A model generated the notes under the pieces. The model saw nothing but the letters and a program-made list of their open reading frames with translations. It was not told the DNA's origin and ran no database searches. Below, piece after piece: positions 1-13,139 of a stretch of DNA of 64,000 nucleotides (the stretch's first letter is position 1; each line of letters starts with the position of its first letter). Source of the DNA: Lethocerus indicus (Eukaryota > Arthropoda > Insecta > Hemiptera > Belostomatidae); contig JACDQD010000004.1 of assembly GCA_019843655.1 (NCBI GenBank), positions 11,904,001 to 11,968,000 on the forward strand, given 5' to 3'. Both the position numbers and the translations under genes were made by a program.

Positions 1-3000
1 GTTTCCAGTCCAAGTTATTTATGTTCGTGTTAATATTAAATGGAGGGGGGGTGCCGTGCTCACTACCCTAGTATTAATATTTAATATCAGTATAAAAATT
101 GTCGACTGAATGATTTATTTACAACTATAAATTTGCTATTACTACTGATGTAATACGTGAATACATGGGCACATATATGGTTTCAATATATTATTCGATT
201 ATCTAGCTTCTCTCGTCCTTTTAGTAATATAGACTGCACCAGTATCGGCTCTTAATAGCCATAAACGGTTTTCAATAAGTAATTAACCGGGTTACGTACC
301 TATAAATATTTTACTACCTACTAATTGAATACTACTCCGAAAATTCTCTTATTGCAACTCACGTATGAAATGGAGCTCCATTTTTTATTTCGCTATAAGA
401 AATACCTCATTAATTGGCACTTATTAATTGTCGTCTGTAATTATGCCAACCAGCGCAGGTTTTAGTATGCTGTTATAAATGTGGGTGAGTATAAACGTTA
501 CTCACGAAAGCCAAATAGGCCCTCCATGTCGGACCAATACAAGTTACCAACGGGTTGGTAGCGCGGATGCCGGACAATAACCCCCCGCCGGCCTTTAATA
601 TCCATTATCGGAGCCCCCTACAACACCTCGAACCTATTACACCCCCATTATTACAAGGACCGCGTTCATTTGGTTCCAACCACGGCTATAGCTTTCGACC
701 GGTGTCCAATAAAGCTAAGTTTATTAAGTGTATTAAAATTCCATCATTGTCGAATTATCACCCGGGGATGCCATTGTGGATACCATAGGTTTTTTTAATA
801 TTTTGTCTGGCTTTTGACTTTTATTTCAAACCACAAAGCACGTATTCAAAAATAATTTTATTTATTTATAAATTACCAGTCTATACATACAATATACGTC
901 TTTAACACTAGAATTTTAAGAATCGTTTCGTCATTCTATTGGTTCTTGTTCTTGCATATCAAATAAATAAAATTCGTATTCTTTTTTTCACTTTTTTATG
1001 TTCATAAGCTTGTTTTAAAATGTATGTAAATTATATAAAGTATCAATAGTCGTTAGTTTGAGATAGTGACGGAAATCGGTATCCTGAGGAAATTTAATTG
1101 AAATTTTGTGGGTCTTAAACTTTGCTGTCTTTAAGCAGCTAATATCAATTATTATCGACGAGATTACACCCTACGTTATTACAATTTATGAGATCTTCCC
1201 TTAAAACCTCTTCTTCGTCTTCCAACCTTATAGCAGCGTATGTTTTCGCCGGGATAATAAACTTCAATTTATTAAGAATTCCCGCCGAGAATTTTCCTGG
1301 CTTTCAACCCACTGTAATCATCGTCTGGCGGAAACCCATTATCTTCGACATTATAAATTTTTCCTATATTTTTAGGGGTAATTTTCTCGACTAAATCTAG
1401 GGCCCAAATAACAATTTCTTAGCAAGTTTCACCCGCTCAGTTCATATTATCGTAGCCTATCGGGCGCTTTAGGAAACGTCACCGACGTCTTGCTGCTCTT
1501 GATTAGGGTGTTTCTGCAGTGACAAATAAGGCCCATTTCTGATCAAGGACTCAGAACTATTCAAAAAACGTAGACCAAAAGGCAAAAGACAAAAAGGACA
1601 CAAACGATAATACAAAACCTAGACTATCTTAGAAGCTATATTCGAGAACCTTGAATATAGCCGATTAAAAATTTCTCTTTGTAGATTCAAAGATCCAATA
1701 TCAATGAAATATTATTTGGATACCGATATAGATCGAATTATTAAGTAAATTTAAAATAACTGAAAAAATCTAACAGTAAAAGTAATTAGAACGACAATTT
1801 CGTAATCTCCTAAATGCCGATGAATAAAAATTCAATACAAAACCAAATAAAGGAATGAACATTTAATCGCTGGATGTTTCAATCGTATAAATGTCCGGTA
1901 ATGGCACTTCAGAAATCCATAAAACTCAACGCACGCTGCCCTCTTTAGTAAAATTGGAGGCGGACCTAACATTCAAGCGCAATTAAGCGTGGAGGAAGAG
2001 CCCTGTGTAAAAACAGCCTCTAAGGTGCTTCAGGAGTAATTGTCTTTCTTTTCCAGGTTGTTTTTCAATTCCGGTTTTAAGAGTGGCAATTGTTTTTCTT
2101 GCTCTTGACCCAGCCCCGTGTGGACCGCCTTCAAGATAACAGTACACTGGAGAGTGTCGGACCTTCAATTCTTAAGGGCTCGATAATTCTTCTACTTCGT
2201 CCTATTGCATTTAAAACCAATATATTCATCTTTATGTATGCTGTACGATGGCAATATTCAAATTGCGACGCAGGTCACTACCTTGTCGATCAGACGCTTC
2301 GGCTGAACAGTAGTGTATATAATATATAAATAGGTAATGGAAAGGCTTCTACCGATTAAAACGAGGACGTGTTCCGGTCCGCAATAAACGGTTGGGTAAA
2401 GAGTGGACATTGACACATTTTCAATCGAAAAGTATACTGCTGTAACATACTGGATGTTAGTCAGAAGAGCTCATAAACTCCGGTCAGTTATGAATTCGAG
2501 TAAGTGGCCAGAGGTCTAGAATCACACTGGCCTGCTCTAGTGTTTCAACTAATAAACAAATAAACAATGAGAATTCTCGTCAGCTAAGAATTCGGTGCTG
2601 GCCCAAATCAAGGAATATTTGAAATGCTACAAGGGCAGTCAAAATGAGGGTCGTAAAAATGGACAAACCCCAAGCAGAAATGAACTCGCCTTCGAATTCC
2701 CGTCACTGAAGTCAAGTGAGATTGAATACAAACAACAAATTTTCGGGGAAATATTTCGCCTTTTCGAATATCAAAACGAGAATTCCGGAGACAACGATTT
2801 TTTTACTTTCGCTGCCTTGGGTTGTGCATGATTCCACTTACTATACCTAGCGCGTATCATCTACGAGGTAAAGCTGTTTCCTTCACTGTTTCCGAGCAAT
2901 AGAAGCCGTCATTTTAACCGCCACTCGGGGTTGTTATTTAAAACTCAGTCCAGAGCAATGAATTCGAACCAGCGTGTGTTAGGAATCTATCGGACGCATT

Positions 3001-3060
3001 GTCGGCGGACAGTTTAAATGTGCCCAATAACATTGTACAGATCCTGGACGGCTAGGCTAT
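1..3060. other. gene-free AT-rich stretch
   Basis: I see no convincing exon here. Open frames are short and lack a credible ATG or splice context; several would need GTG or TTG starts. One compact inverted repeat stands out at 545-560, where TACCAAC is followed two bases later by its complement GTTGGTA. The frame at 2595-2831 reads as a 78-residue acidic peptide but starts at GTG and matches no family I know. No microsatellite or transposon end is evident. Confidence 0.6.
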
Positions 3061-3460
3061 AAATTGAGGGTCATACTGTGATCTGACAGAAGTGGGGCCC
3101 GTAAAGAAGGCGGTCGGGGGCCGACAGTGACGGGCGGGAAATTGGGGGCGGTGGCGGGGGCGGCGCCGATAAATCGGGGCCCCGGCCCCCGCCCAAATTG
3201 GAAACCCTGCCTGATAAGAAAGAGACGCCGCCTAATAGCAACTCTGGCGCACAGTTCAAATTGCCGAATCGCAGATTCCCTGTTGATTTTCCCACAAAAC
3301 CAGTCAAAAACACTCAGTCAATCCGACTACGGAAAGTGGCAATTTTGCCACTGAACAACTCTACTATTGCAGGAACCCGAACGTGTAACTCGTTTTACGA
3401 CCGCTCTGGGGAAACGCTCGTGAAAATCGTCGGGTACTAAAATCGTGCGGGCCATCCAAT
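3061..3460. other. CpG-rich GC patch with G-quadruplex-capable run
   Basis: This patch of about 400 bp is sharply richer in G and C than its flanks. At 3132-3160 the plus strand has four or more runs of three to five G separated by short spacers, which fits an intramolecular G-quadruplex. C-rich sequence at 3180-3195 partly complements the G-rich part, so an imperfect hairpin around 3150-3200 is also possible. Open frames on both strands read through it but are proline- or arginine-rich GC artefacts. A CpG-island promoter is possible, but I see no TATA box, initiator or downstream exon to support one. Confidence 0.4.
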
Positions 3461-4292
3461 TCCAGCCGGTAAAAACAACCTCTAAATACCCGCAATTTTA
3501 GCGATCTCGATAAGGAATCTATAAATCAATAAAAGCATGGCCGGGATGGATTGGAAAATTCGACGCCTTGGATTTCCTTGGCAGTGAACATTTGTAGAAT
3601 ACTGGGGGCACCTTAATACATTTCAAAACCATTATAGTATATTATATATTCCGGCATAGATCGTTGGTTCCAACCGGTTGCAATAACGCGTCGACGAGGG
3701 CTCCAATTCCGGTGACAGACCTAATTTTCATTAAGGGAATAATTTGAAGTATGAAATTTTTGTCTTGTCGATTACACCGCTTAATCTTTGCGAAATAAAA
3801 CAAGAAAGTACACTTTTGCGAATTTGCACATTAGTAAGTATAAATGGGGGTAGTTAAAACTCTCATTTCGTTTAAACGAAAAAAGGACAAAACTGCCAGT
3901 AAACATTTCAGGGGGGAGGTGGAGGCTAAACTCGCTAATTTTAGATGCGGTTAACGTTTAAGGGGTGCTATTATTCGGTAGATTATTCTAAGGAATAAGA
4001 TAAGGTAATTAGGGTTTCTAAGGGATTAAGGGGCTCGTTTAAAGATCCAAATCGAGGCCAGAAATATTCGCCGCCTTCTGGCGCTAATCCATTTCCCCGG
4101 TTTCGTCTCTTTAAACCCCTCTCTCTCTATCTCTCTGTGGGAGATCGGGAGTGAAAAAGGATGTTGCTCGCAAATAATACCCCCAGGAAAGCCCCGGTGA
4201 TGATGACGGTGATGAGTGAATGGGATCAGGCGGTAAACGTGACAGATGAAAGTAATGTAGCCGTGTACCACACTGTAATAGAACAATATATT
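3461..4292. other. gene-free stretch
   Basis: No supported gene. A short TC-rich tract lies near 4120-4138, and mixed AT-rich sequence fills the rest. The stretch ends where the shared left edge of the fold-back repeat element begins (GTAGATTTCG at 4293). Confidence 0.55.
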
Positions 4293-4480
4293 GTAGATTT
4301 CGTGTGTTCCCGTCTCCTCTCGCTGGTTTGGTCATAACTAACAGGCCACAATTATTAGGTTCTGACTTCCAAATATATGACAGGAAACCTATTTGGTAGT
4401 GTGTATTTACGATTATAAGAGGTTTTCCTGTTGATCGAAAATTAATTGAAAAAAGTTTATTTTTAGTAAATTAGTTACTA

Positions 4481-4758
4481 GGTGCAAATGTACCCAACGA
4501 ACCTTAGTCCAGTACATTTCCGCACCACCCTCAGGGGGCGCTAGTTTATCGGTGCAAGTTCACCAAACGAACTTTAGTTAAGTACACTTCCGCACCACCC
4601 TCAGGGGGCGCTAGTTTATCTGTGCAAGTTCACCGAACGAACTTTAGTTAAGTACACTTCCGCACCACCCTCAGGGGGCGCTAGTTTATCGGTGCAAGTT
4701 CACCAAACGAACTTTAGTTAAGTACACTTCCGCACCACCCTCAGGGGGGCGCTAGTTT
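4481..4758 (+). repeat. 70-bp minisatellite (four units)
   Basis: Four consecutive units of 70, 70, 70 and about 68 bp, near-identical except for the first, which differs at many positions in its first half. The conserved core CGCACCACCCTCAGGGGGCG recurs in phase, each time followed by CTAGTTTATC (CTAGTTT in the last). The low divergence of units 2 to 4 implies recent duplication or gene conversion. Two further units of the same family sit at 53025-53163. Confidence 0.95.
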
Positions 4759-4784
4759 CACAAAAATCGTTCATTGAGTGCGCC

Positions 4785-4855
4785 GATAAACTAGTGCCCC
4801 CTGAGTGTGGTGCGGAAAAGTACTCAACTAATGTTCGTTGGGTGCACTTGTACCC
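4785..4855 (-). repeat. inverted copy of the 70-bp unit
   Basis: This segment is the reverse complement of one 70-bp unit with scattered substitutions. It begins GATAAACTAGTG and ends TTGGGTGCACTTGTACCC. Together with the upstream tandem units it gives the element fold-back potential and its right inverted terminus. The second copy keeps only the last 20 or so bases of this inverted segment. Confidence 0.85.
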
Positions 4856-7800
4856 CAAAAAAAAACGCAAAATGATTTATTTCACAGTATAATAAATATG
4901 ACTCTATGACGACAGGTTTTAACCTATTACTCCAATTATTTACGCCTCGTCCTTCCGTCAGATAGACGCTGGAACGGAAAAGGGGAAGGGAAAGAGAAGT
5001 TGGCGAGATGTGGTGGTGGGGGATGATGATGAGATTGATGATGATGATGGAGAGAAAGGCTAATAGAAAGGCCGGGTAGAAGTGGTTGGGGGTGGTTAGA
5101 AGGGGCGGGTGGAGGGGTAGGGCTTACACAGAGTGGAAAGGAGAAATAATGTCGTGCCAGGATTAGGAGGAGGCCACTTGGAACAGGAAAGATTGAACCG
5201 AGCCCCACTCCTGTCCTAACACCGCCTCCTCCCGGCAACCCCTTATGTCTCTCCTATCCAAACCGGGACCGTTCTAGGAATATCCGACCCCATTATTCAG
5301 TCGGGTTAAAACAGTTTTTCTCCCGTGCTCAGACTTTTAGAGTGATCGAGACTATTGGCTGCAGCCAATTGGTCTGGGCTCATTGAGAACAAGTTAATTT
5401 CTCCATTTCTGTCTCCGTACTGCTCTAGGATGCCAGGGTTCCGAATTATCGTGCTTGTAGCAGTCACTCACAGCTTCAAAACGTTAAAAAAACTGTTACT
5501 TTAAGAAAAAATGAATATTCAAACCAATATGTGATCATTCAACCGTATTCACATTATCGACAGACGGCTTACACCGTAATACAACATGTTTTATTCAGAA
5601 CAGAGAAGGTTTTATTCGTCCGGTGGATGTTTTAATCTCGCAGAATTTTCGTTCGTGAAGTTTTATTTGGATAGTTGATCCTTTCCGCATTTATCTGTCA
5701 GATGTTAGACATGTTTTTGTATGTAAATGGCAATTAAAAAACACAGCATTGTAGCATTCGGCTCGCCCTTTATAATTCTTTTGAAGAAATATACAGTACG
5801 ATAGCCGTAAAATTATGTTTTATTTTCCGGACAATTTCTTTTAATGTAATAATTAATTTACTTAGACCATAGAATTTACACTTTAGATCTATTTCTAAGA
5901 AGCGCAGTGTTTTTTAGTGTAGAGAAAACAAAGGAATAAATAGACTGAGCTTTAATCAAAACAGTGAGAGAAATTTGGCCGCAGGTATCAACAGCCAAAA
6001 TAGGGACCCCGTTCTTAAGCACGGATCTCCTAGAAAAGAATTCACAATCGAAATTCAGTGGAAGCAAGCCAGACTGCTGATTTAATAGCTTCTCTCTATT
6101 CTATTCTCTGTGTGTTCTACCGGGTTCAGTATTGTAAGCCGCCCATTCAACCATTTGAATAAGGCCGGGGGGATTAGGAAAGTAAAACAAATTCTACGAA
6201 ATGGCCCGGACACGCTTTGTCTTTCCGTTTATTAGAATACCGTCAATTGTGAGCACGAGAATATGCAGGTCCTCGTGAGGCACCACTCACGAGTGCACTC
6301 ATGCGGTTCCCTCCGATATTTGCCTAATCAAAAGGTTGAGAAGAATCATTTCGACGCTCCGTTAATTCGCTGGATAACGCCATTTTACCCATAACGTGTT
6401 GTTGATTCTACAGTAAAAAATGATTAATAAAAAAATCCTACTTAGGAGTAACCGACCCTAACTAAAACGTAAAGTTTATTAAAAGACAACCACGAGATTT
6501 AAACTCGCAAACTTTTCTACTGTGCGATGGCAAAGGATAAATCACCGACTTTCCTGAAACTTCTCAAATTAATTTTTAATGGCATTATGCATGAACTGAA
6601 GGGGACTGTCCACAAAACCTATTTACATTACCAGTGGCCTATTTATTGCGCTTTTAATTTATACGGAAAATCGTTTATGGAAATATCATATTTTGGAAAG
6701 TGCACCACCGAAAAAATTACTTTGGTTATTTATATTTTAGAAAATACGAGAAAAAATATTTTCTGATGAAAGGTACAGCGGACAGACCTTCATCTAGCGC
6801 TATTAAATTACATGCACAAACGCATAGATTTTCTACAATGTCCATGTGATTAAAGAAACAAACATTACGGGACAAGCCTAATCGTTTTACTCAGATCTGT
6901 CCAATGGTAAATTAATTGAGACTATTCCTTGGGTAGCATTGACCGATACCATTAAAATCGGACCGCAATAAAACCATCCCCGGAAAGACCCGGTACGTGC
7001 CCAGAATGAATAACTATTTAGGGCATGGTACCCAGAAAGCTAATGGCTTTCCGAGTATCCCTGTCGACACCCCACCTCCAAAGAACCCCGGAGGACGCCG
7101 GTAATGAATTTATTATTTCCGCTAAATAAATTGAAAAAAAATCTGTCCTTTCGTTTTTTTTGGAACGTTAAAAATCGACTAAACTAAAATGAAATTCTAT
7201 AGGTGAGCTAATGAACTTGAGCCAATTGAAAGATAACGAGTCATATTGATAAAAGTGGGCAGGGTTGGGGTTAGTACTCCGGGCTCAGAAGCGGTTTACA
7301 ATTCATCGCGTGTAACGCCCGCAGGGGGTGGGGGGGGGTATTTTTCATGATTGAAATCGTAACTAATATCCAACAAATATCTGATGTGACCCGCCCAAAT
7401 AAATAAGCGGTTATTAAGCCAAATTCGATTCTATTTATAACTCTTGGCCTATATAATTCGTACGAAAACAAACAACGGTGTTTGTTAAACATTTTTTGCC
7501 GGTTCGATCGACCCTACGAAATTCTCGGACTTGTCTAAGATTTAAAGCGAAAACGAATTGCGGTCACAAACATAATTACCGTTTTCGCGGGGAAGCCCGT
7601 TGACATTTCCTGTACCGGTTAGTTTTTGATAGAGACAAACTAACAAATTAATTTCAATGTTCGAACAACAAAGCACAAGAAAACATCAAAATCGGTCCAC
7701 AATTTATTTACCATTCATCCTGCTTTACCCGTGGTCCCGTCTGAGTTTCTGACGGTGTGTACCTTTTTGAATAATTTCATTTCGAAAATTGAAAATTATT

Positions 7801-8069
7801 CTGTGTTTCTATTGTAATTGTACTTATGCTAATACAATTCAGTCACAATAGTCAATGCTAAAGGAAATCGTTTTATTTAAATTTAAGAAATTCAGGCATT
7901 CCGTAAGCTTTATAACTCAAGGACGTAATTTAGAGAAGCGGCGTGTTTTAAATACAAAATGTATAAAAATAGCCTAATAATGTATATGACACAGATTTCA
8001 CTAAGTGGACTAGTGACATGGGATAAATAAGGAATTGGTACACTGGAATTAGTAACTGAAGCGTATTGT

Positions 8070-8073
<4 letters not shown>
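4856..8073. other. gene-free stretch with a GAT-rich and purine-rich block
   Basis: At 5022-5052 there is an imperfect (GAT)n run inside a G/A-rich block spanning about 4975-5180. The minus strand there reads as a proline-, serine- and histidine-rich frame, which is a composition artefact. The rest is AT-rich with no exon, tRNA or transposon end that I can support. Confidence 0.5.

Positions 8074-8113
<40 letters not shown>
8074..8113. repeat. (AT)n microsatellite
   Basis: Forty bases of uninterrupted AT dinucleotide between TCGTG and CATGGG. Any peptide read across it (alternating Tyr-Ile) is not coding. Confidence 0.99.
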
Positions 8114-8115
<2 letters not shown>

Positions 8116-11100
8116 TGGGGCATCGATTTCTTGTTAGTTCGGAAGGGGAGGAAGGCGAGCGGCATGCCCAAAGTGCAAGATGCGGTCCCTCCGCCTTCAC
8201 AGAACGGCTTCGGATGCGTGTTTCTCCCTCTGCATAGTTAACGATTAATAAAAAAGATGCAACGGCTCCAATACAATCCAGACAACAATAGTACAGAAAA
8301 AACTATAACCGTAAAATTTAATTCGGTGTCAAAGTGTTGGCTCGAATCACTGACCGGCCAACCTAAAACACGAATTACTTTCAGATTCAAGATCTACTTT
8401 GCACAACTGCGTTAATTAAAGTTTCAGACGATTTAAATTTGAATAACTTTGTTGCACGTAACTCGAGGATGGTTTGGTTTCCAGATATGAACTTGGGCTA
8501 ACTGTTCTCTTCGGCCGGAATCTTTAAAAAAATAAGCGGAATATAAATGTCAATTAGGTTTACGGCCAACATTTATGATCGGCAAATGCCACCTGGAGGT
8601 GTCGTAAACGCTCCGCTCTGCATACTTATTCCTTTCTTTTAAGGCATTATTAAAAAATTTACCTCGGTAATTTCGTTAGCAGTTACGTCCAGCGCTGTTT
8701 CTGGCTAATCATCTATTTTCTGTGGCATATTTCTTCTCGATACGTCCGTTCGGTCTGAAGCTCAATCGAATCGAATTCAGTTACGCAGCAATACAAGATA
8801 TGAGACGGATTCAAGTTTGTTAACGCCTTTTCAAGTCACAATGATGATTCATTCCGATGTACCAGTAGCAAAAGTCAGACTGGGTATTAGATAGTCCATT
8901 ATCCGCTCAAACAGCTTCACTTTGACGATGATTTCTATATAAATCACCATATTTTGAAATAAACGAAACCACTCATTACAGATATTTGAATGAGGCGGGT
9001 TGTTTAGGCGGAGGTAATTTCGCGGTTTTCATCGGTGAATAAGGAAAGAATGAATTATGTAGCCGCGATTACCAAGTGGGAAAGGTTCGGATGGCTTCCG
9101 TGTGTGTGGGGGACTGGGCACTCCCAGCGTTGTCACAGCCGCCTGCCTATAAACCCTCCGGTTGACTGCAGGCCTCGCCTTTTTTATCTATTCATGGCCG
9201 GTAGTATAAGGCCGAAGTTTCACCACTCCTATTCCGTTGGATCTCTCGATCGCGCCACCCTTTTTCAGCCAGTTTCCTTTCCATATTTTAAACGCGATAT
9301 TTTCAACAGTTTAGAACCCTCCCGCCCTCCCACGGCGGACCCAATCGCCGTTTTTCGCCGCGACGGATGAATTCCATGAATAAATTGGTATCGATATCGG
9401 AGACTCGAAATCGTTTTTTTAGGAGAGAAACTGAATATAGTCGGAGCGTATAACCCGGCTCGTTCCGGAGTCTTTATTCGCGGAAATTGTTACTCAGCGA
9501 AATGTTCTAAAATCTGAAACCTCGACTGCCGCAAATTGAACGGGCCACACACAAGATCCTAGAAATTTTCCACACACAGGAATCTAGAAATATCAAACAA
9601 GTCTGATCCAGTGAATAGAGTACGATTGTAGTGGGGATAATTGAAATTATTCGTCCGCAGCCCAATATGCTGGCTACTTATTCTACTTGGAATCTGAAAC
9701 CGATAAAGCCGCAGACAGAATAAGTCAGAAGTGGTCGAATAAATTTACAGAATCCAATAATTATATTTCGAATGCTCGTGTATTTAAAATGACGTGACCT
9801 ATTAACCAATATGGGTTTATTTTCGCTTCCGATAACGGAGGATGGCTGACAACGACACAACTTATAAAGGGCAAGCATAAAATTCGCAAAATTCATAAAA
9901 TTAAGACTCTAATTTGTCCTATGATATATTATATTACACACATTTAATAATGTTGCCCAATTAACCACTTGATTTCCTTGGCTAAAACTTGAGCCTAGTT
10001 AGATTTATATTTCAGATAGAGACGCATTGAATTTTGACTAAATAACGGAGGCCTTAAAAACTCATATTTTATGCGTCATAGAAACCGAGTACTACGAATC
10101 GTTACCCTTCAAAATAAGTAATACAAATAATTAATTTGGTTAAAGAAGATTTTTTTTTAAATATGACTCCCTTTTGTGAACTAACAGAAGATTCTCAATC
10201 TGACATAAAACTCACAGTTATGGTACATGAAAAAGTAGTAGCAAAACGATACTCTACTTTGGAAACATGTGAGAATGGGCTTTGGATGGGCCGAAAGAAA
10301 ACTTGAAAAGTTGCAGGGCAAACTTACAACTTACAGAAACACCTGGCTGTCTGCCTCCTGAAGTGAAGAGGGTTGCGGTCCCTGCCACGTTGTCTTTTGG
10401 CTTCGCGGCAACACGAAATTACACCTGGGGAACCGGATTATCGGATTTTTGGTGAATTTCTGACATAAAAAGGGGTTAAAGAGAGCGTTCAAAGACCGAA
10501 GGGAGGGGTATGCATTGTCCGAAATTCCCGGCGTTATTCTCCCGCTCGTGGCCAGAATCTCGCTTTCCTGTTATCCAATATAGCGTATATTAAATTGTTA
10601 AACGCTTAAAGTTTTTTGAGAAAGAGATTGTTAGATTTTCGATTTCAGTTTTTGATAACCGAAATTAAACGCCATGTCATATTGGTGAAATATCTAATAT
10701 TCAAATTTTAAGTATAAGGGTGCCTCAACCGGTGATATTATTAAATCGGCGATCAAAAATAAATGGCACAGAACGATGACTAGATATTAAACGTTCATTG
10801 CAAACATTTACCATGGTTTCCGATTAATTCACCGATAAAATTCAAATATATGTTATATGAAACAATAATTGAGCACCGTGTGTTTATGATTTAAAAATAA
10901 CTTCCATTAACTTGATAAATAAAATTTCGAATGTCCTACCTATCGTACATTCAGTATTGTTCATATTAGTAGAAGGTTATCGTTAAGAAGTCTTACCTCA
11001 ATGAATTGGACCAATCGAAATGTATTATTTTTCGATCTGTGCGGAATTTCGACATTTTTCAGTTAATTTTGTAGATTATTAGGTTCGAACGAAAGTGTAA

Positions 11101-13073
11101 AAAGAAGTCATACATAACCATACAATATTGTATCACAACCATTCCTGTCAATCCTGTCACTCGCACTCAATCACTCGACTATGTATACATTGACTAAGGG
11201 AAAGTAATTTTGAATAATTTTTGACGCGTTTCCTCAACGGAAACGGGACGTTAAGCCCTTAAGCGTCTCGAAAAGAGGGTAAGAAAAAAATGAACAACAA
11301 AAATTTTAGCAAAGGGACAGAAAGAAACAGTTATAATTTGTTTGTAACGAACCTTTAAAATGCATGAGTTTCACTGATCGCTAATTAGCGACGAGGTGCC
11401 GATTGGGATAAATAGGCTGGGACGCCCCCCCCGGGTGGTAAATAAGTGACTAGGGGTGTTGGATGTGGTCTGAGTGGAGGCTCGTAGACGAGCGAGCGTC
11501 CTAACGAGGAGCCGGTCACCAGCAAACTGTTGACTGCCGCCCCTCGCCCCTATAATACTTCTCCCCGCCCCACCTTCACCCCTACCGTACCCTCGCCAAG
11601 AAACCACGGACCGAACCGAGCGCTGACGAAAATACCCGAGCGCCTCCCGAACTTCTCTCCAATTTGAATTTATACTACCCGACTTCCGGTCATATCGCGT
11701 AATACTGTGGGGCCAACCTTATGATAGAACCGGTAACAGTTCCGAAACGTCGGAAGCAGACCACACCCCCGAGGGAATTCCAGTGGGTACCACTCTAATG
11801 GACTTTGTTCGAGTGTTCTTCCGAACCGAGATAAAATTGGTCTTCGAAGGTGAGGAAACGGGTATTAAGAATCATGAACTTTCAAATGAATTGAAATATA
11901 TGGATTACGACACTAATATTGAGAAATTCAAACATCGCCCCTTTAACCACTAACATATGCCGAGCCCAAATTTGAGAAGACTGAAATTTTCATTCAATCC
12001 GAGTGACGGTATTTATAACCACTCGAGGTATGATGCTGTTTTTCCTGTGCTTTAATTAAGTCAAATGGTCCAGAACTTGGTTCCGAACCGGAGTCCCCGA
12101 TCGGCGGTGATTTCGGTCATGAAGACGAAATTGAACGGTGGAAATTATAAAATACAGTACACTCATTAAAATTCAACCGAATCCCTTCGGGCCTCGGAAT
12201 GGAGGCCTGATGTTTCAGTGCGATGACCCCGAACAAACTCTTACTGCCGAATGGAGTTAGAATTGTGTATAAGGTTGATGTTTTCGTGTGTGTGTGTGTG
12301 TTGTGTGCCCCCTCCGGCCCGGTGGAGTCGAGTCCGAAGGCGGAAGTTAGTTTTGAGCCGCGGCCCAAGCCCCGCTAGGCCATCTAAAATGAATGACCTC
12401 CATCAAGCCCTCCGAGAGCTTCAACGTAACAACCGGTTTTTCCAATCGAATTCGTAACAACGTTTCGCGGGGTGGAATTCGCGGTTGTTCTGATTCTATT
12501 TAATTGACGCGGAGTTAAATGGAGTGTGCGGAAGGGAGCCTTCTTCTTTCTTGGACTCTAATTGTCCGTTCAAATACCGTCAAATATCAGACAATTGGAT
12601 GACTAGAGCAGCTAGGGTTGGAGAAACGGCATATTATGGGCGTTGAAGTCGCTTTCATTGAAGTGTGATTTCTTTCGGTTCTTAATTATAACGGATTTTC
12701 AATTTTGATCCATCCTTGGGCATTGGAATAAAAGCTTTAACCTCTGTCCCTATTAGAATATATTTAAATTACAAATTATTTCAATATTCCTCGAGTGTAA
12801 CGTTACGGGATATGTTCCCGATGAGAACGGCGATGAGAAAATAAACTATTTCGGAATTTAATTATTAAAAATTGGTCGCCAAGGAGTTTCTAACCAACAT
12901 TTTCACTGTTGCTATCCAGAGGAGGGAATGACCTATAAAAGTTGCTAAATAAGGAAGGTTTTCCAGTCGAAGGTTGATGAAATCGAAAATACTTTTTCTT
13001 CCTTCACTTTTCTTGTCAATATCGAAGGGCCAAAAGAAGAAACGCCCGGTCTTAACGTTTATTCTGCATCGGT
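8114..13073. other. gene-free stretch
   Basis: AT-rich DNA with several GC-richer patches (about 9080-9370 and 11390-11620). An ATG-started frame at 9035-9370 has no recognisable domain. A perfect 7-bp hairpin with a 5-base loop lies at 11227-11245 (CGTTTCC/GGAAACG). A short (GT)n run occupies 12286-12300. I see no supported gene or transposon end. Confidence 0.5.
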
Positions 13074-13139
13074 GGCCCCTTTGAAGGGGCCGCCCCTTCG
13101 GTAAATAGCCTCAAGTAAACTCGAGAGGTGAAGGGGCGG
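13074..13139. other. overlapping GC-rich hairpins with alternative pairing
   Basis: GGCCCCTT (13074-13081) is followed two bases later by AAGGGGCC (13084-13091). CCGCCCCTTC (13090-13099) is also perfectly complementary to GAAGGGGCGG (13130-13139), a 10-bp arm with a 30-base loop. The CCCCTT and AAGGGG cores each occur twice, so the segment can adopt mutually exclusive folds. It could be a regulatory RNA switch, a cruciform-prone site, or simply a small expansion of CCCCTT. No coding context helps choose. Confidence 0.4.

Larger units (their letters stand above)
4293..4855. mobile_element. fold-back repeat element, copy 1 (four 70-bp units plus one inverted unit)
   Basis: The left part (4293-4480) is shared with a second copy at 52591, starting at GTAGATTTCG and including TCTGACTTCC and AAATATATGACAGGA. 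Then come four head-to-tail 70-bp units: 4481-4550, 4551-4620, 4621-4690 and 4691-4758. Each runs from GGTGCAA through CGCACCACCCTCAGGGGGCG to CTAGTTT. Units 2 and 4 match except for one extra G, and unit 3 differs from unit 2 at two positions. After a short spacer (4759-4784) an inverted, more diverged unit runs 4785-4855 and ends GTGCACTTGTACCC. The array can therefore fold back on itself. No transposase is encoded, so the element is non-autonomous. The class is uncertain: terminal units with internal minisatellites suggest a MITE-like or Helentron-associated element. I could not define a target-site duplication. Confidence 0.85.

Noticed and set aside
2595..2831. 78-codon acidic ORF
   Set aside because: It begins at GTG, which is not a normal eukaryotic start, has no clear splice sites and no recognised domain.
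4481..4758. CRISPR array
   Set aside because: The repeats are contiguous 70-bp units with no unique spacers, in eukaryotic DNA, and belong to a dispersed element.
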